Shown in pieces: positions 25,816 through 35,425 of a stretch of DNA of 64,000 nt. The notes beneath the pieces were generated by a model. It searched no databases. It was not told the origin of the DNA and saw only the letters and a program-made list of their open reading frames with translations. The position numbers were made by a program, and so were the translations under genes. Positions within the stretch are counted from its first letter, which is position 1. Each line of letters begins with the position of its first letter. The stretch is from the NCBI RefSeq assembly GCF_900277125.1, contig NZ_OPYN01000232.1, positions 62,001 through 126,000 of the forward strand, read 5' to 3'. The stretch comes from Pseudomonas inefficax (GTDB taxonomy: Bacteria > Pseudomonadota > Gammaproteobacteria > Pseudomonadales > Pseudomonadaceae).

Positions 25816-27636
25816 TCAGTTCTTGGCTTTCTTGGCAGCGCGGGTACGCTCGCCTTCGTCCAGGATCTTCTTGCGCAGACGGATCGACTTAGGAGTCACT
25901 TCGCACAGCTCGTCGTCCTGGATGAATTCCAGGGCTTGTTCCAGGGTGTGGCGAACTGGCGGTACCAGGGCGATGACTTCGTCTTTGCCCGAAGCACGCA
26001 TGTTGTCGAGCTTCTTGCCCTTGGTCGGGTTCACGCCCAGGTCGTTGTCACGGCTGTTCAGGCCGATGATCTGACCGTTGTAGATCTCCTGGCCGTGTTC
26101 AACGAACAGCTTGCCGCGAGCCTGCAGGGTTTCCAGCGAGTAGGTCAGCGCCTTGCCAGTTTCGACCGATACCAGAACGCCGTTCAGGCGGCCGGACATC
26201 TGGCCCGACTTCATGGTGTCGTAGCGATCGAAGATCGAGGTCAGGATGCCTGCACCGTTGGTCAGGGTCAGGAACTGGTTACGGAAACCGATCAGACCAC
26301 GGGCTGGAATGTTGTATTCCAGGCGAACACGGCCTTTGCCATCCGGCACCATGTTGGTCAGGTCGCCCTTACGCAGGCCCATCTCTTCCATGACCTTGCC
26401 CTGGGATTCTTCAGGGATGTCGATGGTGACGTTCTCGAACGGCTCCTGCTTGACGCCGTCAACTTCGCGGATGATCACTTCAGGACGGCCTACAGCCATC
26501 TCGAAGCCTTCACGACGCATGGTTTCGATCAGTACCGACAGGTGCAGCTCACCACGGCCCGATACCTTGAACTTGTCAGGGGAATCGGTTTCCTGAACGC
26601 GCAGGGCTACGTTGTACAGCAGCTCTTTGTCCAGACGGTCCTTGATGTTACGGCTGGTGACGAACTTGCCTTCCTTGCCGCAGAACGGCGAGTCGTTGAC
26701 CTGGAAGGTCATCGAAACGGTTGGCTCGTCGACGGTCAGCGGCTTCATCGCTTCTACCGCATCCGGTGCGCACAGGGTGTCGGAGATGAACAGCTCGTCG
26801 AAACCGCTGATGCAGACGATATCGCCGGCCTGGGCTTCTTCGACATCCACGCGGTGCAGGCCGTGGTGACCCATCAGCTTCAGGATACGACCGTTACGCT
26901 TCTTGCCGTTGGTGTCGATGGCGACAACCGGGGTGTTCGGCTTGACGCGACCACGGGCGATACGGCCAACGCCGATAACACCGAGGAAGCTGTTGTAGTC
27001 CAGTGCGGAGATCTGCATCTGGAACGGGCCGTCACGGTCAACGGACGGTGCTGGTACGTTGTCGACGATCGACTGGTACAGCGCGGTCATGTCTTCGCCC
27101 ATTTCGGTGTGGTCCAGACCGGCAATGCCGTTCAGGGCCGAGGCGTAGACAACTTTGAAGTCCAGCTGCTCATCGGTGGCACCGAGGTTGTCGAACAGAT
27201 CGAAGATCTGGTCCAGAACCCAGTCAGGACGCGCGCCCGGGCGGTCAACCTTGTTGATCACCACGATCGGCTTCAGGCCAGCTTCGAAAGCCTTCTTGGT
27301 CACGAAGCGGGTTTGCGGCATCGGGCCGTCCTGGGCGTCGACCAGCAGCAGCACGGAGTCGACCATCGACATTACACGCTCAACCTCGCCACCGAAGTCG
27401 GCGTGGCCGGGGGTGTCGACGATGTTGATGTGGTAGCCGTTCCAGTTGATGGCGGTGTTTTTCGCCAGAATGGTAATGCCGCGCTCTTTTTCCTGGTCGT
27501 TGGAGTCCATCACGCGCTCGTCGTTGAGCTCGTTACGCTCCAGGGTGCCGGACTGGCGCAGGAGTTTGTCGACCAGGGTGGTTTTACCATGGTCAACGTG
27601 GGCGATGATGGCGATGTTACGCAGATTTTCGATCAC
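25816..27636 (-). CDS. typA: Ribosome-associated GTPase TypA/BipA
   Basis: TypA is a translational GTPase related to EF-G that binds ribosomes and helps assembly and growth under stress. The protein has 606 residues. The P-loop AHVDHGKT lies at 12-19; the G3 segment DTPGHADFGGEVER and G4 NKVDRPGARPDW follow. The C-terminal half carries the TypA-specific segment ARGLIGFRNQFLTLTNGAG. The basic tail ends KKAKN. It appears monocistronic, with a strong terminator right after it. Confidence 0.98.
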   Translation of the reverse strand: MIENLRNIAIIAHVDHGKTTLVDKLLRQSGTLERNELNDERVMDSNDQEKERGITILAKNTAINWNGYHINIVDTPGHADFGGEVERVMSMVDSVLLLVDAQDGPMPQTRFVTKKAFEAGLKPIVVINKVDRPGARPDWVLDQIFDLFDNLGATDEQLDFKVVYASALNGIAGLDHTEMGEDMTALYQSIVDNVPAPSVDRDGPFQMQISALDYNSFLGVIGVGRIARGRVKPNTPVVAIDTNGKKRNGRILKLMGHHGLHRVDVEEAQAGDIVCISGFDELFISDTLCAPDAVEAMKPLTVDEPTVSMTFQVNDSPFCGKEGKFVTSRNIKDRLDKELLYNVALRVQETDSPDKFKVSGRGELHLSVLIETMRREGFEMAVGRPEVIIREVDGVKQEPFENVTIDIPEESQGKVMEEMGLRKGDLTNMVPDGKGRVRLEYNIPARGLIGFRNQFLTLTNGAGILTSIFDRYDTMKSGQMSGRLNGVLVSVETGKALTYSLETLQARGKLFVEHGQEIYNGQIIGLNSRDNDLGVNPTKGKKLDNMRASGKDEVIALVPPVRHTLEQALEFIQDDELCEVTPKSIRLRKKILDEGERTRAAKKAKN

Positions 27637-27763
27637 AACTGTATCTCGATCAGAGGATTCGGTTGCCGCCAGTGTAGGCGGCGAATATGTACGGTTTGAG
27701 GCTCAGCGGGCCCGATGGTCGGGAGGGCGATGGCGGATGCTGCCGCCATACAGCCCTGGCGTC

Positions 27764-29218
27764 TTATGTCGGACGATAAACACGCACATTGGCATGTCCC
27801 TCACTGAGCAGGTGGTGTGCGTGCAAACGGCTCATCACACCTTTGTCGCAATACAGCAAGTACTGGCGGTTGGCATCCAGCTGCTTGAACTTGCTGTTGA
27901 TGGCATAAAACGGCATGGCCTGGACTTCGATACCGTCGAGCACCAGAGGTTCGTCTTCCTGGGCATCGGGGTGACGAATGTCGATGACGATCTGACCGGG
28001 CAGCGCCTCGGTCACTTCCTCGATTTCGATGTCCTTGCCCAGTTCGTCGATCACATGGTCGATGGAGATCAGCCGGGCGCGTTCCAGGGCACGCTCCAGC
28101 ACGGCCATGTCGAACTGCTTCTCTTCATGCTCCATGCGGTGACGCTTGGCGTGGGTGGTCGGGTTTACCGAGATCACGCCGCAGTATTCTGGCATGTGCT
28201 TGGCGAAGTCGGCAGTGCCGATCGCGTTGGCCTGGTCGATGATGTCCTGCTTGTGGCTGGCCAGCAGCGGGCGCAGCACCAGCTTGTCGGTGGCCGAGTC
28301 GATGATCGACAGGTTCGGCAGGGTCTGGCTGGAAACCTGGGAAATCGCTTCGCCGGTGACCAGGGCGTCGATCTCCAGGCGGTCGGCCATGTGCGCGGCA
28401 CCGCGCAGCATCATGCGCTTGAGGGTCACGCCCATGTAGCTGTTGTCGACCTTGTTGAGGATCTCGCCGACCACTTCCTCGAACGGCACGCTGATGAACA
28501 GCACGCGCTGGCTGCTGCCGAACTTCTTCCACAGGTAGTGGGCCACTTCCATCACGCCCAGCTCGTGGGCGCGGCCGCCGAGGTTGAAGAAGCAGAAGTG
28601 GGTCATCAGGCCACGGCGCATCATCTGGTAGGCCGCCACGGTGGAGTCGAAGCCGCCGGACATCAGTACCAGGGTCTGCTCCAGGGCGCCCAGCGGGTAG
28701 CCGCCAATGCCCTGGTGCTGGTTGTGGATCACGTACAGGCGCTGGTCGCGGATTTCGATGCGTACCAGCACTTCCGGGTTCTTCAGCTCGATGCCGGCGG
28801 CGCCGCACTGCTGGCGCAGCTGGCTGCCGACGTATCGGTCGACATCCATCGAGGTGAAATCGTGGTGGCCGCCGCGCTTGCAGCGTACGGCGAAGTGCTT
28901 GCCGGCCAGCAGGTGACCGAAGTGCTGCTTGCACTTGGCAACGATGTCGTCGAAGTCCCCGAGCGGGTATTCCTCTACCTGCAGGAAGTGGGTGATACCC
29001 GGCGTGCAGGTGAGGCGCTCGATCATCTCGCGCTGGACTTTTTCGTCTTCGACGCGGGTGACCACTTCGAGATTGTCCCAGACACCATCGACCACGAGCT
29101 CAGGGTCGAGGTCCTTGAGCACGTTGCGGATGTTCTTGCCGAGCTGGCGGATGAAGCGCTTGCGCACCGGCCGGCTCTTGATGGTGATTTCTGGGAAGAC
29201 TTTGACGATAAGTTTCAT
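27764..29218 (-). CDS. thiI: tRNA 4-thiouridine synthase with rhodanese domain
   Basis: ThiI transfers sulfur to uridine 8 of tRNA and, in enterobacteria, also supplies sulfur for thiamine thiazole. The 484 residues contain a ferredoxin-like and THUMP region (about 1-165), the PP-loop SGGFDST at 187-193 for ATP, the resolving-type Cys in PEYCGVIS, and a C-terminal rhodanese domain with persulfide Cys457 in LLYCDKGVMS. The rhodanese domain is complete, unlike in short ThiI forms. Transcribed toward typA with a 127-base gap. Confidence 0.97.
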   Translation of the reverse strand: MKLIVKVFPEITIKSRPVRKRFIRQLGKNIRNVLKDLDPELVVDGVWDNLEVVTRVEDEKVQREMIERLTCTPGITHFLQVEEYPLGDFDDIVAKCKQHFGHLLAGKHFAVRCKRGGHHDFTSMDVDRYVGSQLRQQCGAAGIELKNPEVLVRIEIRDQRLYVIHNQHQGIGGYPLGALEQTLVLMSGGFDSTVAAYQMMRRGLMTHFCFFNLGGRAHELGVMEVAHYLWKKFGSSQRVLFISVPFEEVVGEILNKVDNSYMGVTLKRMMLRGAAHMADRLEIDALVTGEAISQVSSQTLPNLSIIDSATDKLVLRPLLASHKQDIIDQANAIGTADFAKHMPEYCGVISVNPTTHAKRHRMEHEEKQFDMAVLERALERARLISIDHVIDELGKDIEIEEVTEALPGQIVIDIRHPDAQEDEPLVLDGIEVQAMPFYAINSKFKQLDANRQYLLYCDKGVMSRLHAHHLLSEGHANVRVYRPT

Positions 29219-29349
29219 TGGTTAACAGCGCGCGCAGGGCCTGCCGAAAATGAGGGGCGCGAATTATAGCGGAAATTGCTCAGGATTTGACCAACTTTTG
29301 ATCAGAAGCTTTCAGATGAATACAGGGAGCGGGTTTTGCGCTGGCTGTG

Positions 29350-29445
29350 CCGACCCTTTCGCGGGTGAACCCGCTCCCACAAGAATGTCACAGCCTTCGA
29401 AATCTGTGCGGCCCCTGTGGGAGCGGGTTCTCCCGCGAAGAGGCC
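29350..29445. repeat. Paired REP element, CGCGGGTGAACCCGC family
   Basis: Two inverted second-family units (TTTCGCGGGTGAACCCGCTC and a GGGTTCTCCCGCG counterpart). In the 489-base gap between the divergent starts of thiI and glnA this element fills the thiI-proximal part; the rest is the glnA control region. Confidence 0.9.
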
Positions 29446-29471
29446 CTCAAAGAACGCACAAATCCAACCAG

Positions 29472-29488
29472 TGCACACTATTGGTGCA
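29472..29488 (+). promoter_or_regulatory. NtrC-type enhancer site upstream of glnA
   Basis: TGCACACTATTGGTGCA is a 17-bp dyad of the NtrC pattern TGCAC-N7-GTGCA. It lies about 105-120 bases upstream of the sigma-54 promoter, the normal enhancer distance. A weaker half-site, TGCACTTTTCGCC, begins at 29516. Confidence 0.85.
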
Positions 29489-29592
29489 CGACTACCGAAA
29501 ATCGCATCGTAAGAGTGCACTTTTCGCCATTAACCCAACACCAGATGCTCGCAAACGCCCCCTTTTATCCCGCCCTCGCCATTTTCGGGCAC

Positions 29593-29608
29593 TGGCATGC
29601 AATTTGCT
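29593..29608 (+). promoter_or_regulatory. glnA: Sigma-54 promoter of glnA
   Basis: TGGCAT-GCAAT-TTGCT matches the -24/-12 pattern TGGCAC-N5-TTGCA, with invariant GG at 29594-29595 and GC at 29606-29607 correctly spaced. Together with the NtrC-type site this predicts nitrogen-limited transcription of glnA starting near 29620, about 90 bases before the start codon. Confidence 0.88.
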
Positions 29609-29707
29609 CCCTTGTGAGGCAGGTAAGCTTGGCCGACTATCCGCGCCCGGCAACACCCTTTTTCCAGGGCAGCGGCCCACCGCGCTCTAGACCATCCGGA
29701 GGACAAC

Positions 29708-31114
29708 ATGTCGAAGTCGGTTCAACTCATCAAAGATCATGACGTCAAGTGGATTGATCTGCGTTTCACGGACACCAAAGGCATTCAGCACCACGTGACC
29801 ATGCCGTCGCGTGATGCGCTGGAAGACGACTTCTTCGAAGTCGGCAAGATGTTCGACGGTTCCTCCATCGCTGGCTGGAAAGGCATCGAAGCTTCCGACA
29901 TGATCCTGATGCCGGTCGACGAAACTGCCGTACTGGACCCGTTCACCGAAGAGCCGACCCTGATCATCACCTGCGACATCGTCGACCCGTCGAGCATGCA
30001 GGGCTACGATCGTGACCCTCGCGCCATCGCCAAGCGCGCCGAAGAGTACCTCAAGAGCACCGGCATCGGTGACACCGTATTCGCAGGCCCAGAGCCAGAG
30101 TTCTTCATCTTCGACGAAGTGAAGTTCCAGTCGGACATCTCCGGCTCGATGTTCAAGATCTTCTCCGAGCAAGGCTCGTGGATGACCGGCGCTGACGTGG
30201 AAGGCGGCAACAAAGGCCACCGCCCAGGCGTGAAAGGCGGCTACTTCCCGGTTCCGCCGTTCGACCACGACCACGAAATCCGTACTGCCATGTGCAACGC
30301 ACTGGAAGAAATGGGCCAGACCGTCGAAGTTCACCACCACGAAGTGGCGACTGCCGGCCAGAACGAAATCGGCGTCAAGTTCAACACCCTGGTGAAGAAG
30401 GCTGACGAAGTACAGGCGCTGAAGTACGTCGTGCACAACGTTGCCGATGCCTACGGCCGCACCGCCACCTTCATGCCGAAGCCACTGTACGGCGACAACG
30501 GCTCGGGCATGCACGTGCACATGTCGATCTGGAAAGACGGCAAGAACACCTTCTCGGGTGAAGGCTATGCCGGCCTGTCCGACACCGCCCTGTACTTCAT
30601 CGGCGGTATCATCAAGCACGGCAAGGCCCTGAACGGCTTCACCAACCCGTCGACCAACTCCTACAAGCGTCTGGTACCAGGCTTCGAAGCCCCGGTAATG
30701 CTGGCCTACTCGGCTCGCAACCGTTCCGCCTCGATCCGTATTCCTTACGTCGGCAGCCCGAAAGCACGCCGTATCGAAGCTCGCTTCCCGGACCCATCGG
30801 CCAACCCGTACCTGGCCTTCGCGGCCCTGCTGATGGCCGGCCTGGACGGTATCCAGAACAAGATCCACCCAGGCGATGCTGCCGACAAGAACCTGTACGA
30901 CCTGCCGCCTGAAGAGGCCAAGGACATCCCACAGGTTTGCGGCAGCCTGAAGGAAGCCCTGGAAGAGCTGGACAAGGGCCGTGCGTTCCTGACCAAGGGC
31001 GGCGTGTTCTCCGACGACTTCATCGATGCCTTCATCGAGCTGAAGAGCGAAGAAGAAATCAAGGTCCGCACCTTCGTTCACCCGCTGGAATACGAGCTGT
31101 ACTACAGCTGCTGA
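29708..31114 (+). CDS. glnA: Glutamine synthetase, type I
   Basis: GlnA makes glutamine from glutamate, ammonia and ATP; the enzyme is a dodecamer. The 468 residues contain the beta-Grasp segment DGSSIAGWKGI, the ATP-site region KPLYGDNGSGMHVHMS, and NRSASIRIP. The adenylylation site is Tyr397 in KNLYDLPPEE, so the enzyme should be under GlnE control. A GGAGGA ribosome binding site precedes the ATG. An NtrC-type site and sigma-54 promoter lie upstream and a strong terminator downstream. Confidence 0.99.
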   Translation: MSKSVQLIKDHDVKWIDLRFTDTKGIQHHVTMPSRDALEDDFFEVGKMFDGSSIAGWKGIEASDMILMPVDETAVLDPFTEEPTLIITCDIVDPSSMQGYDRDPRAIAKRAEEYLKSTGIGDTVFAGPEPEFFIFDEVKFQSDISGSMFKIFSEQGSWMTGADVEGGNKGHRPGVKGGYFPVPPFDHDHEIRTAMCNALEEMGQTVEVHHHEVATAGQNEIGVKFNTLVKKADEVQALKYVVHNVADAYGRTATFMPKPLYGDNGSGMHVHMSIWKDGKNTFSGEGYAGLSDTALYFIGGIIKHGKALNGFTNPSTNSYKRLVPGFEAPVMLAYSARNRSASIRIPYVGSPKARRIEARFPDPSANPYLAFAALLMAGLDGIQNKIHPGDAADKNLYDLPPEEAKDIPQVCGSLKEALEELDKGRAFLTKGGVFSDDFIDAFIELKSEEEIKVRTFVHPLEYELYYSC

Positions 31115-31149
31115 TCTGATTGGCGCCCCGCGCCGATGACATGATCAGG

Positions 31150-31178
31150 ACGGCCTCCTTCGGGAGGCCGTTTTCGTT
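31150..31178 (+). terminator. Intrinsic terminator after glnA
   Basis: Stem CGGCCTCC / GGAGGCCG with a TTCG tetraloop followed by TTTTCGTTT, 36 bases after the glnA stop. It separates glnA from ntrBC, so ntrBC needs its own promoter or read-through. Confidence 0.93.
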
Positions 31179-31264
31179 TCTGCCGTTGCAATTTCGGACG
31201 ACTCCTACCCAAAAAACGGGCTGGCACCTTCACACTCCAGGTTTCGCTCAATGGAGGTTTTGTC

Positions 31265-31807
31265 ATGCGCCGTTTCCCCCTCGCCGTTTTTGCTGCATTT
31301 GCATTTACAGGCTGCACCGCAACCGCAGCACCCAACCCTGCGCTCGCCCCCTTGCTCGATACGATAGAGCGTCGGCTTGCACTGGCAGAAGCTGTCGCGC
31401 TGCACAAGTGGGACAAGAACCAGCCGGTCCAGGCCACCCTGCGGGAGCAACAAGTGCTGGCGAATGTACGTACCGCGTCACTCAGACAAGGCATGGAGCC
31501 ACAACGCGCCGAAGCCTTCTTCGCCGACCAGATCGAAGCCAACAAGCTGGTGCAGTACACATTGCTTTCCCGCTGGCATCACAAGGGTTCTGCGCCGGAC
31601 ACGCAACGCAGAGACTTGCAACACGAGATACGTCCGCAACTGGATGAATTGCAGGTAGTGCTACTGCAACAACTGGCAACCTTCGATCAGCAGCCTACGC
31701 ACACCTGCAGCGCCGACCTGGCCAATGAAGTGGCCCGTCGCCCGGTGCCGCCTCTGATACGGCAAGCCTTGGTTCGCGCTACGGGCCAACTGTGCGATAA
31801 GCCCTGA
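31265..31807 (+). CDS. Secreted chorismate mutase, AroQ gamma type
   Basis: A 180-residue exported protein. The signal region is MRRFPLAVFAAFAFTGC; cleavage after ATA near residue 22 is likely, although FTGC loosely resembles a lipobox. The mature part (LLDTIERRLALAEAVALHKWDKNQPV) matches the helical AroQ fold, with the Arg and Lys positions expected in the active site, and the longer C-terminal part with a Cys pair (TCSAD and QLCDKP) fits the gamma (*AroQ) subclass. The enzyme turns chorismate into prephenate, here in the periplasm, where its purpose is unclear. It lies alone between glnA and ntrB. Confidence 0.88.
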   Translation: MRRFPLAVFAAFAFTGCTATAAPNPALAPLLDTIERRLALAEAVALHKWDKNQPVQATLREQQVLANVRTASLRQGMEPQRAEAFFADQIEANKLVQYTLLSRWHHKGSAPDTQRRDLQHEIRPQLDELQVVLLQQLATFDQQPTHTCSADLANEVARRPVPPLIRQALVRATGQLCDKP

Positions 31808-31825
31808 AAGTTCTATGCTCTAGTT

Positions 31826-31907
31826 TGGTGCATCTCACGGGACGACGCCCTTGAATGCACCCCAAATAAGGTCACAAGAAACGTTACACCAGAACATTCT
31901 GGTGCAT
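31826..31907 (+). promoter_or_regulatory. Cluster of TGGTGCA/TGCACC motifs upstream of ntrB
   Basis: TGGTGCAT at 31826-31833, ATGCACC at 31855-31861 and TGGTGCAT at 31900-31907 resemble NtrC half-sites; the first two could pair as a 7-bp hairpin. CACCAGAACATTCTGGTG (31887-31904) is a nearly perfect dyad. I found no well-spaced sigma-54 promoter here, so this may be an NtrC autoregulation region with a sigma-70 promoter. Inference only. Confidence 0.4.
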
Positions 31908-32069
31908 ATTTGCGCAAATTCAGTTCTTTATCGGCCAATTCCGCTTCTTTTCGGAGCCTTGGTTTGTTTCTTGCATTTCCTCGGGAATACCGGAATCGGC
32001 GGATCCACCGTGCGGCCACCCCTGCCCGCTCCCTGCCAGACAAGCGCCAAAAGAGGTCAACGACGCCTT

Positions 32070-33151
32070 ATGACCATCAGCGATGCACAGCACCGTCTGC
32101 TTCTGGACAACCTGACCACCGCCACCCTGCTGCTCAACGCCGAGCTGCGCCTGGAGTACATGAACCCGGCCGCGGAAATGCTGCTGGCGGTCAGTGGCCA
32201 GCGCAGCCATGGGCAGTTCATCAGCGAACTGTTCACCGAGTCGACCGAAGCACTCAGCTCCCTGCGCCAGGCGGTCGAGCAGGCGCACCCGTTCACCAAG
32301 CGCGAAGCGCAGCTCACCTCGCTGACCGGGCAGACCATCACCGTCGACTACGCGGTAACGCCGATCCTGCACCAGGGCCAGACCCTGCTGCTGCTGGAGG
32401 TGCACCCGCGTGACCGGCTGCTGCGCATCACCAAGGAAGAGGCCCAGCTGAGCAAGCAGGAAACCACAAAGATGCTGGTGCGCGGCCTGGCCCACGAAAT
32501 CAAGAACCCCCTCGGCGGCATCCGCGGCGCAGCCCAGCTGCTGGCTCGCGAGCTGCCTGAAGAAAGCCTGCGCGACTATACCAACGTGATCATCGAGGAA
32601 GCCGACCGCCTGCGTAATCTGGTCGACCGCATGCTCGGTTCGAACAAGCTGCCGTCGCTGGCCATGACCAATATCCACGAAGTATTGGAGCGGGTCTGCA
32701 GCCTGGTAGAGGCCGAAAGCCAAGGCTGCATCACTTTGGTGCGCGACTACGACCCCAGCCTGCCGGATGTGTTGATCGACCGCGAACAGATGATCCAGGC
32801 CGTGCTCAACATCGTGCGCAATGCCATGCAGGCGATCAGTTCGCAGAACGAATTGCGCCTGGGCCGCATCACCCTGCGCAGCCGCGCCCTGCGCCAGTTC
32901 ACCATCGGCCACGTGCGCCATCGCCTGGTAGCGCGGGTGGAGATCATCGACAACGGCCCGGGCATCCCGCCGGAGCTGCAGGACACCCTCTTCTATCCCA
33001 TGGTCAGCGGCCGCCCGGACGGTACCGGGCTGGGCCTGGCCATTACCCAGAACATCATCAGCCAGCACCAGGGCCTGATCGAGTGTGAAAGCCATGCAGG
33101 CCACACCGCCTTTTCGATCTACCTGCCCCTGGAACAAGGAGCCACCGCCTC

Positions 33152-33155
<4 letters not shown>
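32070..33155 (+). CDS. ntrB: Nitrogen regulation sensor kinase NtrB
   Basis: NtrB (GlnL) phosphorylates or dephosphorylates NtrC according to PII signals. The frame is open from 31851, but the ATG at 32070 (MTISDAQHRLLL) gives 361 residues, the Pseudomonas length, and follows AAGAGGT. A PAS domain covers about 5-115; the H-box LAHEIKNPLGG carries the phosphorylated His142; N-box (NIVRNAMQA), DNGPGIP and GTGLGLAI form the ATP-binding domain. It has no membrane segment. ntrC begins within its stop codon. Confidence 0.97.
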
Positions 33156-34588
<1,433 letters not shown>

Positions 34589-34613
34589 CGTCCGGTAAAC
34601 CTTCAAAGCCATT

Positions 34614-34734
34614 GGGGCTGCTGCGCAGCCCTTTCGCGACACAAGGCCGCTCCCACAGGTACGGCGCTATCTCTGAACCGAGCGGCGTCCTGTGGGAGCG
34701 GCCTTGTGTCGCGATAGGCCTGCGAAGCAGGCCC
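34614..34734. repeat. Paired REP element, hybrid GCGACACAAGGCCGCTCCCAC type
   Basis: Two inverted units whose outer half is GCGACACAAGGCCGC (first family) and inner half CTCCCACAGG (second family). Small GC hairpins cap both ends. It follows ntrC and lies immediately before the small RNA control region. Confidence 0.88.
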
Positions 34735-34751
34735 CGCCATTCCCACGCCCA

Positions 34752-34768
34752 TGCACCGATCCTGTGCC
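34752..34768 (+). promoter_or_regulatory. NtrC-type enhancer site upstream of the small RNA
   Basis: TGCACCGATCCTGTGCC fits TGCAC-N7-GTGCA with one mismatch at the last base. It is about 85-100 bases upstream of the sigma-54 promoter at 34852, a suitable enhancer distance. A further TGCACC half-site begins at 34772. Confidence 0.7.
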
Positions 34769-34851
34769 CGATGCACCTCTCGAAGGCACTAATCCCCCGC
34801 AAAAACGGCCAATTCACCCTGAAAACCCATAATTCACAGGCTTTTCAAAAC

Positions 34852-34867
34852 TGGCACGCCCCCTGCA
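34852..34867 (+). promoter_or_regulatory. Sigma-54 promoter of the NrsZ-like small RNA
   Basis: TGGCAC-GCCCC-CTGCA matches the -24/-12 consensus closely, with GG at 34853-34854 and GC at 34865-34866 at exact spacing. No coding region follows on this strand; instead the tandem repeat starts about 18 bases after it, so the promoter is expected to drive a non-coding RNA from about 34878. Confidence 0.85.
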
Positions 34868-34877
34868 ATAGCTAATA

Positions 34878-34996
34878 CATCCCAAGTTTCGGGGGCCCTG
34901 GTACAGGCAGGCCGGGTGAACCCCTCTTTTATTCGCAACATCGCCAGTTTTGGGGACCTCGGTACAGGCAGGCCGGGATATCCCCTCTTTTATTCG
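34878..34996 (+). ncRNA. nrsZ: Putative NrsZ-type nitrogen-regulated small RNA
   Basis: Directly downstream of a sigma-54 promoter and NtrC-type site lies a tandem repeat: 34885-34935 and 34946-34996, 51 bases each with a 61-base period. Both copies keep the core GGTACAGGCAGGCCGGG and end in CCCCTCTTTTATTCG; the differences (GGGGG with ACCCC, GGGGA with TCCCC) preserve an outer stem. In P. aeruginosa, NrsZ is an NtrC/RpoN-dependent RNA located just after ntrC and built from repeated stem-loops that are processed apart; position, promoter type and repeat design all agree here. The 5' and 3' ends are estimates. Sequence homology to NrsZ was not tested. Confidence 0.78.
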
Positions 34997-35376
34997 TGCA
35001 GTTTCACCAGCAATCGCCAGCGCCCAGCGTCCTCTGCACCGACCCACTCACCGTGCAGGGGGCGCGCGGCTACCACCGTCAGCAACAGCCCCTCCTTGCT
35101 CATTTGCACCCGCCAGCTCACCGGCTTGCCCTGCAGGCTCAGTTGCCCCTGCCGGGCCTTGCCTTGGGCCTGGAACAACAGCGCTACCGTACCTTCCACA
35201 TTCTCGCCATGCAGCTGAGGCTCTTCGTTGAACCACAGCTCCAGGCCGTCCTGCACTACCTCCACCTGCTGCAGCTCGCGCTCCTCGGGCGTCGTCAGGC
35301 GCCCAATCATCAGCCCCACCATCAAGCCGACAATCGCCAGCGACAGCATCACCCGCGGGAACGCCTTCGAACGCAT
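34990..35376 (-). CDS. Small membrane-anchored protein of unknown function
   Basis: A predicted single-span inner-membrane protein: MRSKAFPRVML, then a hydrophobic segment at about residues 9-26 (LAIVGLMVGLMIG), then a soluble domain that is probably periplasmic. I prefer the ATG at 35376 (128 residues); an alternative ATG at 35427 would add 17 polar residues and overlap the trmL start codon head to head. No characterised family is recognised. The position between ntrC and trmL matches the conserved hypothetical gene of other pseudomonads. Its stop codon lies inside the second small RNA repeat on the other strand. Confidence 0.75.
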   Translation of the reverse strand: MRSKAFPRVMLSLAIVGLMVGLMIGRLTTPEERELQQVEVVQDGLELWFNEEPQLHGENVEGTVALLFQAQGKARQGQLSLQGKPVSWRVQMSKEGLLLTVVAARPLHGEWVGAEDAGRWRLLVKLHE

Positions 35377-35425
35377 GTCCGGTTCGGGGGTAGAATGCCC
35401 GTCATCTTCACGCTTGGAGCCGTGC

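Noticed and set aside
25936..27699. 587-codon open frame opposite typA
   Set aside because: Antisense shadow of a highly conserved gene; no ribosome binding site or domain.
29516..29532. Second NtrC site upstream of glnA
   Set aside because: Only one half (TGCAC) fits; the other half does not, so it is not listed as a separate feature.
31896..31910. Possible sigma-54 promoter upstream of ntrB (TGGTGCATATTTGCG)
   Set aside because: The GG and GC elements are one base too close and the flanking bases fit poorly.
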